A stretch of 64,000 nt of DNA from Micromonospora sediminimaris (GTDB lineage: Bacteria > Actinomycetota > Actinomycetes > Mycobacteriales > Micromonosporaceae). Where the stretch lies: positions 229,162-293,161 of the forward strand of contig FOLJ01000009.1 of assembly GCA_900112325.1 (NCBI GenBank), in the 5' to 3' direction. The notes beneath the pieces are model-generated. The model had not been told where the DNA came from. It saw only the letters and a list, made by a program, of their open reading frames with translations, and ran no database searches. Below, one piece after another: positions 7,864 to 15,984 of the stretch (positions are counted from its first letter, which is position 1; every line of letters begins with the position of its first letter). The position numbers were made by a program, and so were the translations under genes.

Positions 7864-9288
7864 ATGACAACTGCCCCGGCGGCACCCGCCGCCCCGCCTG
7901 CGCGACGCCGGCTGCCGCTGGCGTTGACCCTGCTCACCGCCGTCGCCACCGTCGTGGCCGGACTCGGCACGACCGCGGACGCCGCCGTGCCGCCGCCCCC
8001 TTCGGGCTGGAACCTGGTGTGGAGCGACGACTTCACCGGCGCCGCCGGCACCCTCCCGTCCGCCGGCAACTGGATCATCGACACCGGCACCAGCTACCCG
8101 GGTGGCCCACCCAACTGGGGCACCGGCGAGATCCAGACGTACACGAACAGCACCGCCAACGTCAGCCACGACGGCGCTGGCAACCTGCGGATCACCCCGC
8201 TGCGCGACAGCGCCGGCCGCTGGACCTCGGCGCGCATCGAGACCGTCCGCAGCAACTTCAAGGCCCCGGCCGGCGGGATCCTGGCCATCGAGGGCCGCAT
8301 CCAGATGCCCAACGTGACAGGTGCCGCCGCGTCGGGGTACTGGCCGGCGTTCTGGGCGCTCGGTTCGCCCTACCGGGGCAACTACCAGAACTGGCCGGGC
8401 ATCGGCGAGTTCGATGTGATGGAGAACGTCAACGGGCTCAACTCGGTCTGGGGCGTGCTGCACTGCGGCGTCGCGCCGGGCGGCCCGTGCGACGAGTTCA
8501 ACGGCATCGGCGCCTCCCGGGCCTGCCCCGGCAGCACCTGCCAGTCCGCCTTCCACACCTACCGCTTCGAGTGGGACGCCTCGGTCAGCCCGCAGCAACT
8601 GCGCTGGTACGTCGACGGGCAGCTCTACCACACGGTCAGCCAGAGCCGGGTCGGTGAGCCGTACTGGTCGCAGATGACCAGCCACGCCGGTTACTTCCTG
8701 CTGCTGAACGTGGCGATGGGCGGGGCCTTCCCGAACGGGGTCGCCGGCAGCGCCACGCCGACCTCGGCCACCGTGCCCGGCCGGCCGATGCTTGTCGACT
8801 ACGTCGCGGTCTACAGCCGGGGTGGGGGCAGCAACCCGCCGCCCACCACGCCACCGCCGACCACCCCGCCGCCGGGCGGGACGCGGGACGCGTACGCGAC
8901 CATCCAGGCCGAGTCCTTCAACGCCCAGAACGGCGTGATCGTCGAGGCGTGTTCCGAGGGCGGGCAGAACATCGGGGCACTGCGCAACGGCGACTGGGTC
9001 CGTTTCGACAACGTGGAGTTCGGCTCCGGCGGGCCACGTGACTTCGTGGCCCGGGTCGCCTCCGGCGCGGGGGCCGGCGTCAGTGGCCTGGTGGAGGTCC
9101 GGGTGGACAGCCCGACCAGCGCACCCATCGGCAGCTTCGCCATCGCCAACACCGGTGGCTGGCAGAGCTGGCGGTCGGTGCCGGGCAACGTCTCCGGAGT
9201 GACCGGGCGACGGACCGTCTACCTCACCTTCACCAGCGGACAGCCCAACGACTTCGTGAACGTCAACTGGTTCCACTTCCGCCGCTGA
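7864..9288 (+). CDS. Secreted GH16 endo-beta-glucanase-like enzyme with C-terminal CBM6
   Basis: 474 residues; ATG at 7864 with an AGAGAGG site. Residues 1-41 are a Sec signal peptide (twin-Arg-containing n-region, long hydrophobic core, TADA/AV cleavage). The GH16 domain spans roughly 45-320 and shows the catalytic signature EFDVME (about 182-187; first Glu nucleophile, last Glu acid/base). A Pro/Thr linker (PPPTTPPPTTPPP, about 325-340) joins a CBM6-like beta-sandwich at 340-474 (YATIQAESFNAQNG..., VNWFHFRR). Expected to cleave beta-1,3(-1,4)-glucans outside the cell, with CBM6 binding the polysaccharide. Expression is probably induced by substrate through the palindrome at 7823. A hairpin terminator follows. 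Confidence 0.92.
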   Translation: MTTAPAAPAAPPARRRLPLALTLLTAVATVVAGLGTTADAAVPPPPSGWNLVWSDDFTGAAGTLPSAGNWIIDTGTSYPGGPPNWGTGEIQTYTNSTANVSHDGAGNLRITPLRDSAGRWTSARIETVRSNFKAPAGGILAIEGRIQMPNVTGAAASGYWPAFWALGSPYRGNYQNWPGIGEFDVMENVNGLNSVWGVLHCGVAPGGPCDEFNGIGASRACPGSTCQSAFHTYRFEWDASVSPQQLRWYVDGQLYHTVSQSRVGEPYWSQMTSHAGYFLLLNVAMGGAFPNGVAGSATPTSATVPGRPMLVDYVAVYSRGGGSNPPPTTPPPTTPPPGGTRDAYATIQAESFNAQNGVIVEACSEGGQNIGALRNGDWVRFDNVEFGSGGPRDFVARVASGAGAGVSGLVEVRVDSPTSAPIGSFAIANTGGWQSWRSVPGNVSGVTGRRTVYLTFTSGQPNDFVNVNWFHFRR

Positions 9289-9296
9289 GGCGTGAC

Positions 9297-9341
9297 GACA
9301 CGGCCCCCTGGCATCGCCTCTGGCGGACAGGGGGCCGTGTC
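9297..9341 (+). terminator. Hairpin terminator of the GH16 gene
   Basis: Perfect 14-bp arms GACACGGCCCCCTG (9297-9310) and CAGGGGGCCGTGTC (9328-9341) with a 17-nt loop, 8 nt after the stop codon. No U-run follows, as is common in high-GC actinobacteria. Confidence 0.8.
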
Positions 9342-9438
9342 GATGCACCCGGGGCCAACCCTGGACAGAAACAGTTAACAGTCTTAATAATAGGCGCCAG
9401 GTTGACGTCCATGGATTTCGTCCGGGCTGGAGGGGCAC

Positions 9439-10827
9439 ATGAAACGGTCCAGAACGCTGGTGCTGGCGGTGATCGGCGCGATGGCCGCCGCGATCGGGGC
9501 GGTCGGGTTGGCGCCAGCCGCGTACGCCGCCGGAGTCACCGCGAGCTTCGTCAAGACGTCCGACTGGGGCTCGGGCTGGGAGGGGAAGTACACCATCACC
9601 AACGGGGGCGGCACCACGGTCAACGGCTGGAGTCTCGCCTTCGACCTGCCCGCCGGTACCACGGTCGGCACCTACTGGGACGCGCTGCTGACCTCCAGCG
9701 GCCAGCGGTACACCTTCACCAACCGTTCCTGGAACGGCACCATCGCACCCGGTGCCTCGGTCTCCTTCGGCTTCCTCGGCAGCGGTTCCGGCGTACCGGC
9801 GAACTGCCAGCTCAACGGCGCGGCCTGCGCCGGCGGCACCACGCCGACCACGCCGCCGCCGACCACGCCGCCCCCCACCACGCCGCCGCCGACGCCGCCG
9901 CCGCCGACCACGCCGCCGCCGGTCGGCGGGCTGCCGAAGCACATCCTGACCGGCTACTGGCACAACTTCGACAACCCGGCCGTCGAGTTGCGGCTGCGTG
10001 ACGTACCCACCGAGTACGACCTGGTGGCGGTGGCCTTCGCCGACGCGACTGGCACGCCCGGCGCGGTCGGCTTCGCCATCGACCCCGGCCTGTCCGCCGC
10101 GCTCGGCGGGTACACCGACGCCGACTTCGCCGCCGACGTGCGGACCCTTCAGAGTCGCGGCAAGAAGGTGATCATCTCGGTGGGTGGCGAGACCGGCCGG
10201 GTCGTGGTCGACAGCTCGGCGTCCGCGGCGGGCTTCGCCGACAGCGTGTACGGCCTGATCCAGCGCTACGGCTTCGACGGCGTCGACATCGACCTGGAGA
10301 ACGGGTTGAACCCGACGTACATGGCGCAGGCCCTGCGGTCACTGCGGGCGAAGGTGGGCAGCGGGCTGATCATCGCGATGGCGCCGCAGACCATCGACAT
10401 GCAGAACCCGGCGGGCAGCTACTTCAAGCTGGCGTTGGACATCAAGGACATCCTGACCGTGGTGAACACCCAGTACTACAACTCCGGGGCGATGCTCGGC
10501 TGCGACAACAACGCCGCGTACGCCCAGGGGACGGTCAACTTCATCGTCGCGCTGGCCTGTATCCAGTTGGAGGCGGGGCTGCGGCCCGACCAGGTCGGGC
10601 TCGGCCTGCCGGCCGGTCCCGGCGCGGCCGGTGGCGGCATCGTCCCGCCCAGCGTGGTCAACGCCGCGCTGGACTGCCTGACCCGGGGCACCAACTGCGG
10701 CAGCTTCCGCCCGCCGCGCACCTACCCCGGCCTGCGTGGCGCGATGACCTGGTCCATCAACTGGGACATCACCAACAACAACACCTTCGCCCGCACCGTC
10801 TCCCCCCACCTCCGCACCCTCCCCTGA
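9439..10827 (+). CDS. Secreted GH18 chitinase with N-terminal CBM2
   Basis: 462 residues; ATG at 9439 with GGAGGGG. Signal peptide at 1-31 (ending AAYAA). CBM2 at about 32-133, with the family's spaced tryptophans (SDWGSGWEGKYT, NGWSLAF, NRSWNGT) and the terminal Cys pair. Pro/Thr linker at about 136-168. GH18 barrel at about 170-460, with the catalytic DxxDxDxE motif as DGVDIDLE (D280, D283, D285, E287; E287 the proton donor). Conserved downstream motifs are MAPQ and QYYNS. Expected to hydrolyse chitin. The 5' region (9371-9400) is an AT-rich island (AACAGTTAACAGTCTTAAT) likely to contain the promoter or operator. Convergent with the DedA gene. Confidence 0.93.
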   Translation: MKRSRTLVLAVIGAMAAAIGAVGLAPAAYAAGVTASFVKTSDWGSGWEGKYTITNGGGTTVNGWSLAFDLPAGTTVGTYWDALLTSSGQRYTFTNRSWNGTIAPGASVSFGFLGSGSGVPANCQLNGAACAGGTTPTTPPPTTPPPTTPPPTPPPPTTPPPVGGLPKHILTGYWHNFDNPAVELRLRDVPTEYDLVAVAFADATGTPGAVGFAIDPGLSAALGGYTDADFAADVRTLQSRGKKVIISVGGETGRVVVDSSASAAGFADSVYGLIQRYGFDGVDIDLENGLNPTYMAQALRSLRAKVGSGLIIAMAPQTIDMQNPAGSYFKLALDIKDILTVVNTQYYNSGAMLGCDNNAAYAQGTVNFIVALACIQLEAGLRPDQVGLGLPAGPGAAGGGIVPPSVVNAALDCLTRGTNCGSFRPPRTYPGLRGAMTWSINWDITNNNTFARTVSPHLRTLP

Positions 10828-10831
10828 CGCT

Positions 10832-10911
10832 CAAGATCCGGGCAACTTCCCTGATGTTGCTGTTTCAGGCTCGGCTGAGGCAGCACCATCCCCGAAGTTG
10901 CCCGGATCTTG
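10832..10911. terminator. Long inverted repeat between convergent chitinase and DedA genes
   Basis: Perfect 18-bp arms CAAGATCCGGGCAACTTC (10832-10849) and GAAGTTGCCCGGATCTTG (10894-10911) enclose a 44-nt segment. That segment can itself fold (GATGTTGCTG with CAGCACCATC, one mismatch). It probably works as a bidirectional terminator; the arm length and CAAGATC ends also suggest a dispersed repeat element. Confidence 0.65.
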
Positions 10912-10938
10912 GGCTCGATGCAGGGGTGGGTGGGGTGG

Positions 10939-11589
10939 TCAGGGGGTGTGGGTGGGGGTGCGGCGGCGGAGTTTCTTGATCACCCAGGTGGCGACCATGA
11001 GGATGATCAAGGCGAGGATCCCGTAGTCGAACCAGGAGCTGTAGCGGTCGATCTGCTGCCAGCGGGAGCCGAGCGCGTAGCCGAGACCGATGAAGATCCC
11101 GTTCCAGATACCACTGCCCAGCGTGGTGAGCGTGACGAACTCGACAAGCGGCATCCGGTTCGCCCCGGCCGGCACCGACACCAGGCTGCGCACCACCGGC
11201 GCCATCCGGCCGAAGAACACCGCCCAGCGGCCGTACCGCTCGAACCACCGGTCGGCCTTCTCCAGGTCGTGCATGTCGACCAGAGGTAACCGGTCGAGCC
11301 ACCGCTTGAGGCGGTCCTCGCCGACGACCGCGCCGACCCAGTAGAGGAACAACGCGCCGAGCACTGAGCCGACGGTGGCCGCGACGGTCACCACGACCAC
11401 GTTGAACCGACCCTCGCCGGCCAGGTACCCGGCCATCGCCAGGACGATCTCGCTCGGAATGGGCGGGATGATGCTCTCCAGCGCCACCAGCAGGGCCACC
11501 CCCGCCGCCCCGCCCGCCTCGATCACGCCGGCGATCCAGCCGGTCAGCCCGCCGACCTGAGCGGGGTCGACGTCCTGGGCGAGCGCCAT
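10939..11589 (-). CDS. DedA family membrane protein
   Basis: 216 residues; ATG at 11589 preceded by AAAGG. Several hydrophobic segments are visible. The DedA hallmarks are the E-x-x-x-P-x-P-(S/G)-E motif (ALESIIPPIPSEIV, about 35-48) and the F-x-x-R-(F/M)-x-P-x-x-R motif (FFGRMAPVVRSLV, about 127-139), followed by GANRMP. DedA/VTT proteins are inner-membrane proteins implicated in lipid scrambling or transport and envelope homeostasis. The C-terminus is basic (KKLRRRTPTHTP). A longer in-frame start at 11817 gives a non-homologous leader and is rejected. The gene is monocistronic; a 77-nt gap separates it from the upstream DUF1349 gene in the same direction. Confidence 0.9.
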   Translation of the reverse strand: MALAQDVDPAQVGGLTGWIAGVIEAGGAAGVALLVALESIIPPIPSEIVLAMAGYLAGEGRFNVVVVTVAATVGSVLGALFLYWVGAVVGEDRLKRWLDRLPLVDMHDLEKADRWFERYGRWAVFFGRMAPVVRSLVSVPAGANRMPLVEFVTLTTLGSGIWNGIFIGLGYALGSRWQQIDRYSSWFDYGILALIILMVATWVIKKLRRRTPTHTP

Positions 11590-11666
11590 GATGATGCCTT
11601 TCGCGGTGCGGGCGTAAAGCGGACGTTTACCCACCGGAACCGCCCCGCACACCGGGCCCGGACAGG

Positions 11667-12257
11667 TCACTCCTGCGGGTGCAGCGCCTCGTCGGCCGGG
11701 CCGTGGCGCCATCCGGTGAACCGCACGACCAGCCCGCCCCGGCTGGGCGAGCAGCAGTACGGACCGGCCGTCGCCACCGCGTCGGGAGCCAACGGGGCGA
11801 GTCGGACCAGTCGCCACGGCTCACCGGCGACCCGGGCGCGTACGGTCAGCGCGTCACCGGCGCGGCTGACGCGTACGCTCACCTCCCGGCCCGCCCAGTC
11901 CGGGACCGGTGCCACGGACCAGTCCGAGACGTCGCGGGTCACCACCGCGCCGACCTGGGGCTGGCCGTCGCTGACCTCCACGCCGGCCTTGACCCAGTTC
12001 CGGTCGTCCACCCGGACCAGCACGCCGGCCTGGTCGAACTGCCCGGTCCAGGCCAGCGGGAAGTCGACCTCCACGGCGGTGCCGGCCGGGAACGGCGCGA
12101 GCAGGGCCGGGGCATCGTCGTGCACGAAGCCGTAACTGGTGTGTCGCCACAGGTCGCTGCCCTGGCCCGGTTCGACGCTCAGCGTGCCGTCCGGTTCCTC
12201 GGTCACCCGGACCGGTCGGCCGTGCCAGTCGCCGCCCGACCATTCGATGCTCCGCAT
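11667..12257 (-). CDS. DUF1349 domain-containing protein
   Basis: 196 residues, no signal peptide. The sequence is a single beta-rich (jelly-roll) module with the DUF1349 landmarks WTGQFDQAGVLVRVDDRNWVKAGVEVSDGQPQ and a C-terminal SPSRGGLVVRFTGWR. The family is related to concanavalin-like folds and is often found with carbohydrate-active genes; no enzyme activity is established. The ATG at 12257 lies 6 nt after a TACGGT -10-like hexamer with no Shine-Dalgarno, so the message may be leaderless. Divergent from a GH13 gene, with only 58 nt between start codons. Confidence 0.85.
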   Translation of the reverse strand: MRSIEWSGGDWHGRPVRVTEEPDGTLSVEPGQGSDLWRHTSYGFVHDDAPALLAPFPAGTAVEVDFPLAWTGQFDQAGVLVRVDDRNWVKAGVEVSDGQPQVGAVVTRDVSDWSVAPVPDWAGREVSVRVSRAGDALTVRARVAGEPWRLVRLAPLAPDAVATAGPYCCSPSRGGLVVRFTGWRHGPADEALHPQE

Positions 12258-12263
12258 CCCGGC

Positions 12264-12269
12264 ACCGTA
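12264..12269 (-). promoter_or_regulatory. Candidate -10 element for leaderless DUF1349 mRNA
   Basis: On the minus strand, TACGGT lies 6 nt before the ATG at 12257 and there is no Shine-Dalgarno between. No recognisable -35. Confidence 0.4.
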
Positions 12270-12315
12270 CCGAGTCGGGTTTGCCGACGTCCCGACTGGG
12301 AGAAGGTACCGGGGC

Positions 12316-13968
12316 ATGTCTGACAGGTGGTATTCGGAGGCGGTCGTCTACTGCCTCGACATCGACACGTACGCGGACTCCGACGGTGACGGGGTCGGTG
12401 ACATCCGGGGTCTGATCGGCCGGCTGGACTACCTCGCCCGGCTCGGGGTGACCTGCCTCTGGCTGCACCCCATCCATCCGTCGCCCAACGACGACGACGG
12501 CTACGACGTGACCGACTTCTACAACGTCGACCCACGGTTCGGCACCCTTGGCGACTTCGCCGAGCTGCTGCACCAGGCCAGCAACCGGGGGATCCGGGTG
12601 ATCATCGACCTGGTGGTGAACCACACCTCCGACCAGCACCCGTGGTTCCAGTCCGCACGCTCCTCGCCGGACTCGCCGTACCGCGACTGGTACGTCTGGT
12701 CGGAGCAGGAGCCGACCGACCGGTACCAGGGCATGGTCTTCCCCGGCGAACAGCATGAGACCTGGACCCACGACCGGACCGCGAAGGCCTGGTACTACCA
12801 CCGCTTCTACAAGTTCCAGCCGGACCTCAACACCAGGAACCCGGCGGTACGCGCCGAGATCAAGAAGATCATGTCGTTCTGGATCCAACTCGGCGTCGCC
12901 GGATTCCGGATGGACGCGGTGCCGTTCATCATCGAACGCACCGAGCCCGGAGACCCGAACCCGGAACTGGACTTCGAATTCCTCACCGAGCTGCGCCAGC
13001 ACGTGCAGTGGCGGCGCGGCGACGCGGTCCTGCTGGCCGAGGCGAACGTCGAGCCCGACCACCTTCCCGCATTCTTCGGTGACAGCGGCGGCTCGGCGAA
13101 CCGGGTCCACATGCTCTTCGACTTCATGCTCAACGGCCGGCTGATGCTGGCTCTGGCCCGGCAGGACCCGGAACCGGTGATCGAGGCGCTGCGGGACACC
13201 CCGGCGCTGCCCGAGGGTGGGCAGTGGGCGACGTTCCTGCGCAACCACGACGAGATCGACCTGTCCCGGCTCACCGCCGAACAGCGCAACGAGGTGTACG
13301 CGCAGTTCGGCCCCGAGGAACACATGCGCATCTACGACCGGGGCATCCGTCGGCGGTTGGCACCGATGCTCGGCAACGACCGCCGGCGCATCGAGTTGGC
13401 GTACTCCCTGCAGTTCGCCCTGCGCGGCACGCCGGTGCTGCGCTACGGCGAGGAAATCGGCATGGGAGAGGATCTGTCGCTGGACGGGCGGGAAGCGATC
13501 CGTACCCCGATGCAGTGGTCGAACCAGCCCAACGCCGGCTTCTCCACAGCGGAGCCGGAGAAGCTCGTCCGCCCGGTCATCGACAAGGGTGAGTTCGGGT
13601 ACGACAAGGTCAACGTCACCCTCCAGCGACGGGATCGCACCTCGCTGCTGGCCTGGTTCGAGCGGATGATCCGTACGCTGCGGGAGGCACCGGAGATCGG
13701 CTCCGGCTCCACCACGCACATCGACGTGCCGATGCCGCCGGGGGTGCTGGCGCACCGGGCCGACGGGCCGACGGGGACGATGGTCTTCCTGCACAACCTC
13801 GGCACCACCGACGCCGAGGTGGATCTCAGCCAGCTTCAGCCCGAGGCGGACCTGCCCATCGACGTGCTCGCCGACCGAAACTACGACGACGTCGGCAAGC
13901 TCGACAAACTGCAACTTTCCGGGTACGGCTACCGCTGGATCCGGCTCTGTCGATCCTGGTCGCACTGA
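12316..13968 (+). CDS. GH13 alpha-amylase family enzyme, trehalose-synthase-like
   Basis: 550 residues, cytoplasmic. The start region WYSEAVVYCLDIDTYADSDGDGVGDIRGL resembles trehalose synthase/alpha-glucosidase GH13 enzymes. Conserved regions are all present: DLVVNHTS (region I), GFRMDAV with nucleophile D200 (region II), LLAEANV with acid/base E242 (region III) and FLRNHDE with D312 (region IV). A C-terminal beta domain follows (about 460-550). Compared with TreS (maltose to trehalose isomerase), length and architecture fit but the specificity cannot be assigned. An AGAAGG sequence upstream of the ATG at 12316 is a modest ribosome-binding site. It diverges from DUF1349 and is followed by a hairpin terminator. 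Confidence 0.85.
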   Translation: MSDRWYSEAVVYCLDIDTYADSDGDGVGDIRGLIGRLDYLARLGVTCLWLHPIHPSPNDDDGYDVTDFYNVDPRFGTLGDFAELLHQASNRGIRVIIDLVVNHTSDQHPWFQSARSSPDSPYRDWYVWSEQEPTDRYQGMVFPGEQHETWTHDRTAKAWYYHRFYKFQPDLNTRNPAVRAEIKKIMSFWIQLGVAGFRMDAVPFIIERTEPGDPNPELDFEFLTELRQHVQWRRGDAVLLAEANVEPDHLPAFFGDSGGSANRVHMLFDFMLNGRLMLALARQDPEPVIEALRDTPALPEGGQWATFLRNHDEIDLSRLTAEQRNEVYAQFGPEEHMRIYDRGIRRRLAPMLGNDRRRIELAYSLQFALRGTPVLRYGEEIGMGEDLSLDGREAIRTPMQWSNQPNAGFSTAEPEKLVRPVIDKGEFGYDKVNVTLQRRDRTSLLAWFERMIRTLREAPEIGSGSTTHIDVPMPPGVLAHRADGPTGTMVFLHNLGTTDAEVDLSQLQPEADLPIDVLADRNYDDVGKLDKLQLSGYGYRWIRLCRSWSH

Positions 13969-14001
13969 GCGGCAGGCCGGGCCGACCCGTCGGGGGTTGG
14001 T

Positions 14002-14034
14002 GACCTCCGGGCCGGCGTGCCCGGTCCGGAGGTC
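14002..14034 (+). terminator. Hairpin terminator of the GH13 gene
   Basis: Arms GACCTCCGG (14002-14010) and CCGGAGGTC (14026-14034) with further GC pairing inside the loop, 33 nt after the GH13 stop. Confidence 0.65.
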
Positions 14035-14108
14035 GGGATCGACGGGGGTCAAGCCACCCCGGCGTGGGTTAGGCTCCTGCCGTCGAGCCAAGTTACCGGG
14101 AGGTAGGC

Positions 14109-14867
14109 ATGTCGGAGGGGCAGCGGGTCGCGATCGTGACCGGGGCGGCACGGGGAATCGGCGCGGCCACCGCCAGGCGGTTGGCCGCCGACGGGCTGGC
14201 CGTGGCGGTGGTCGACATCGAGGAGTCGGCGACCAAGGAGACCGTGGACGCGATCGTGGCGGCCGGCGGCCGGGCACTCGGCGTCGGTGCGGACGTGGCG
14301 GACCGGGCCCAGGTGGAGGCCGCCGTGGAACGGGTGGCCGCCGAGCTGGGCCCGCCGACCGTACTTGTCAACAACGCCGGCGTGCTCCGCGACAACCTGC
14401 TGTTCAAGATGACCGACGCCGACTGGGACACCGTCCTCGGCGTACACCTGCGCGGGGCGTTCCTGTTCAGCCAGGCCACGCAGAAGCACATGGTCGAGGC
14501 GCGCTGGGGCCGCATCGTCAACCTCTCCAGCACGTCCGCGTTGGGCAACCGGGGCCAGGCCAACTACTCGGCGGCCAAGGCCGGCCTGCAGGGCTTCACC
14601 AAGACCCTCGCCATCGAGCTGGGCCCGTTCGGGGTGACCGCCAACGCGGTCGCGCCCGGATTCATCGTCACCGACATGACCGCGGCCACCGCCGCCCGGA
14701 TGAAGGTGGACTTCGAGGCGATGCAGAAGCACGCCGAGGCGGAGATCCCGGTCCGCCGGGTGGGCCGGCCCGACGACGTGGCGCACACCATCTCGTTCCT
14801 GACCAGCGAGGGAGCGTCCTTCGTGTCCGGCCAGGTCATCTACGTCGCCGGCGGACCCCGGGACTGA
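14109..14867 (+). CDS. SDR family oxidoreductase (3-oxoacyl-ACP reductase FabG-like)
   Basis: 252 residues; ATG at 14109 with GGGAGG. Classical SDR features: TGAARGIG nucleotide-binding motif (11-18), NNAG (about 86-89), catalytic Ser in NLSSTSALG, YSAAKAG (YxxxK), and APGFIVTDM. The C-terminal FVSGQVIYVAGG is typical of FabG-type reductases. It likely reduces a 3-oxoacyl or other ketone using NADPH; whether it serves fatty-acid synthesis or a secondary pathway is not evident because no acyl carrier or synthase genes are nearby. Stand-alone gene ending at a bidirectional hairpin. Confidence 0.88.
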   Translation: MSEGQRVAIVTGAARGIGAATARRLAADGLAVAVVDIEESATKETVDAIVAAGGRALGVGADVADRAQVEAAVERVAAELGPPTVLVNNAGVLRDNLLFKMTDADWDTVLGVHLRGAFLFSQATQKHMVEARWGRIVNLSSTSALGNRGQANYSAAKAGLQGFTKTLAIELGPFGVTANAVAPGFIVTDMTAATAARMKVDFEAMQKHAEAEIPVRRVGRPDDVAHTISFLTSEGASFVSGQVIYVAGGPRD

Positions 14868-14880
14868 ACGGCCTCGTCAA

Positions 14881-14920
14881 CCGGCCCCTTTCTGGACACC
14901 GGGTGTCAGGAAGGGGCCGG
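14881..14920. terminator. Bidirectional hairpin terminator
   Basis: Outer arms CCGGCCCCTT (14881-14890) and AAGGGGCCGG (14911-14920), with inner pairing GACAC/GTGTC. It lies between the convergent SDR and membrane protein genes and overlaps the last codons of the latter (stop at 14906-14908). Confidence 0.75.
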
Positions 14921-15334
14921 TGCCGTCCGGCTGCGGGTGTGCCGGAGCCAGACGAGGCCGAGGATCGGCAGCACCAGGGGAATGTAGCCGTAGCCGCTGC
15001 CGAAGCCGGACCAGACCGTCTCGTCGGGGAAGAGGTCCGGGCGGGCCAGACTGAAGGCGCCGACCCCGACGACGCCGACCAGTTCCAGCGCGCAGCAGGC
15101 CAGGGCGATCCGACGGCCCGCGTGACCGGCCCGCGCCAGACCAGCCGCGGCCACGATGTAGACCACCGCGGCGAGCGCGGAGAGCAGGTACGCCAGCGGC
15201 GCCTCGTCGAACCTGGTGACGATCTGGAGGGTGGCGCGGCTGCTGGCAGCGATGGCGAAGAGCAGGTACACCGCGATCAACAACCGGCCCGGGCCGGAGT
15301 TGGTGCGGGGCCGGGCGGGGCTCAGTTCAGCCAC
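14906..15334 (-). CDS. Small four-helix membrane protein
   Basis: 142 residues with four hydrophobic segments (LLIAVYLLFAIAAS, LLSALAAVVYIVAAAGL, IALACCALELVGVVGVGAF, YIPLVLPILGLVWL). No known catalytic motif; I do not recognise the family with certainty. The GTG start overlaps the stop of the upstream membrane gene by 8 nt (GTGGCTGA), so translation is probably coupled and the two proteins may act together. The tail HTRSRTAPAPS is cytoplasmic-like. Confidence 0.75.
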   Translation of the reverse strand: MAELSPARPRTNSGPGRLLIAVYLLFAIAASSRATLQIVTRFDEAPLAYLLSALAAVVYIVAAAGLARAGHAGRRIALACCALELVGVVGVGAFSLARPDLFPDETVWSGFGSGYGYIPLVLPILGLVWLRHTRSRTAPAPS

Positions 15335-15725
15335 CGAGCACCTGCCAGGTCTGTTGGAGCCGGACCACCACCACCGGCGTCACCAGGCACACCGCGCACA
15401 CGATCGCCGACCCCCAGCGGGTCGGTTCCATCCGGGCCAGCACCGCCGCCAGCGGCGGCAGGCAGACCAGCGTGACGAGGTAGCCGAAGAACGAGCCGGG
15501 TTCGCCCGGTCGCTCGCCGCCGGCCAGCGCCACGGCGGTCACCAGCACCAGCCCGAGCAGCAGCAACTCCAGCACGGCCAGCCCGATCAACTGCATCCGG
15601 TCCGGCGGCCGGTGGCGCAACGCGGCCACCAGCGCCCAGACGGCGACCAGCAGCGACAGCACGATGGCGGCGACGGCCAACGCCCCGTCGGCCGGAGATC
15701 CGGTGGTGGTCGCGGCGGTGGTCAC
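15327..15725 (-). CDS. Small membrane protein, partner of the downstream membrane gene
   Basis: About 132 residues from a GTG at 15725 (VTTAATTTGSPADG). The start is uncertain: no clear ribosome-binding site, and the frame is open to 15812. Four hydrophobic segments are visible (ALAVAAIVLSLLVAVWALVAAL, LIGLAVLELLLLGLVLVTAVAL, FFGYLVTLVCLPPLAAVLA, SAIVCAVCLVTPVVVVRL). Function unknown. It overlaps the following gene by 8 nt, indicating a two-gene operon of paired four-helix membrane proteins. Confidence 0.7.
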   Translation of the reverse strand: MTTAATTTGSPADGALAVAAIVLSLLVAVWALVAALRHRPPDRMQLIGLAVLELLLLGLVLVTAVALAGGERPGEPGSFFGYLVTLVCLPPLAAVLARMEPTRWGSAIVCAVCLVTPVVVVRLQQTWQVLGG

Positions 15726-15984
15726 CTGGGTCGTCCGGTGCTCGTTCCGATCACCGGGCCACTCTACTAACCCCCGTAGTAAGAGCGCCCGCCGAGAGGG
15801 CCGGCCAGACACCCGCCGTCCTGGGCGGCCGGCCGAGCACCCACCGTCGCCTGCCCGGCCGGGCAGCGTCGCGCCGGTCGCGCCGTGGCACGGCGGGGAC
15901 GCCGGGCACGGGGGACCGCGGGGGACTAGCGTGATCAGTGTCGCGGGTCAGCTGTGGCCAGGCGAATACAGCGGAGGTACAGGG

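Noticed and set aside
8826..9930. DNA repeats in the Pro/Thr linkers of the two secreted hydrolases
   Set aside because: These are codon-level repeats of PPPTT linkers, normal for modular secreted enzymes, not independent repeat elements.
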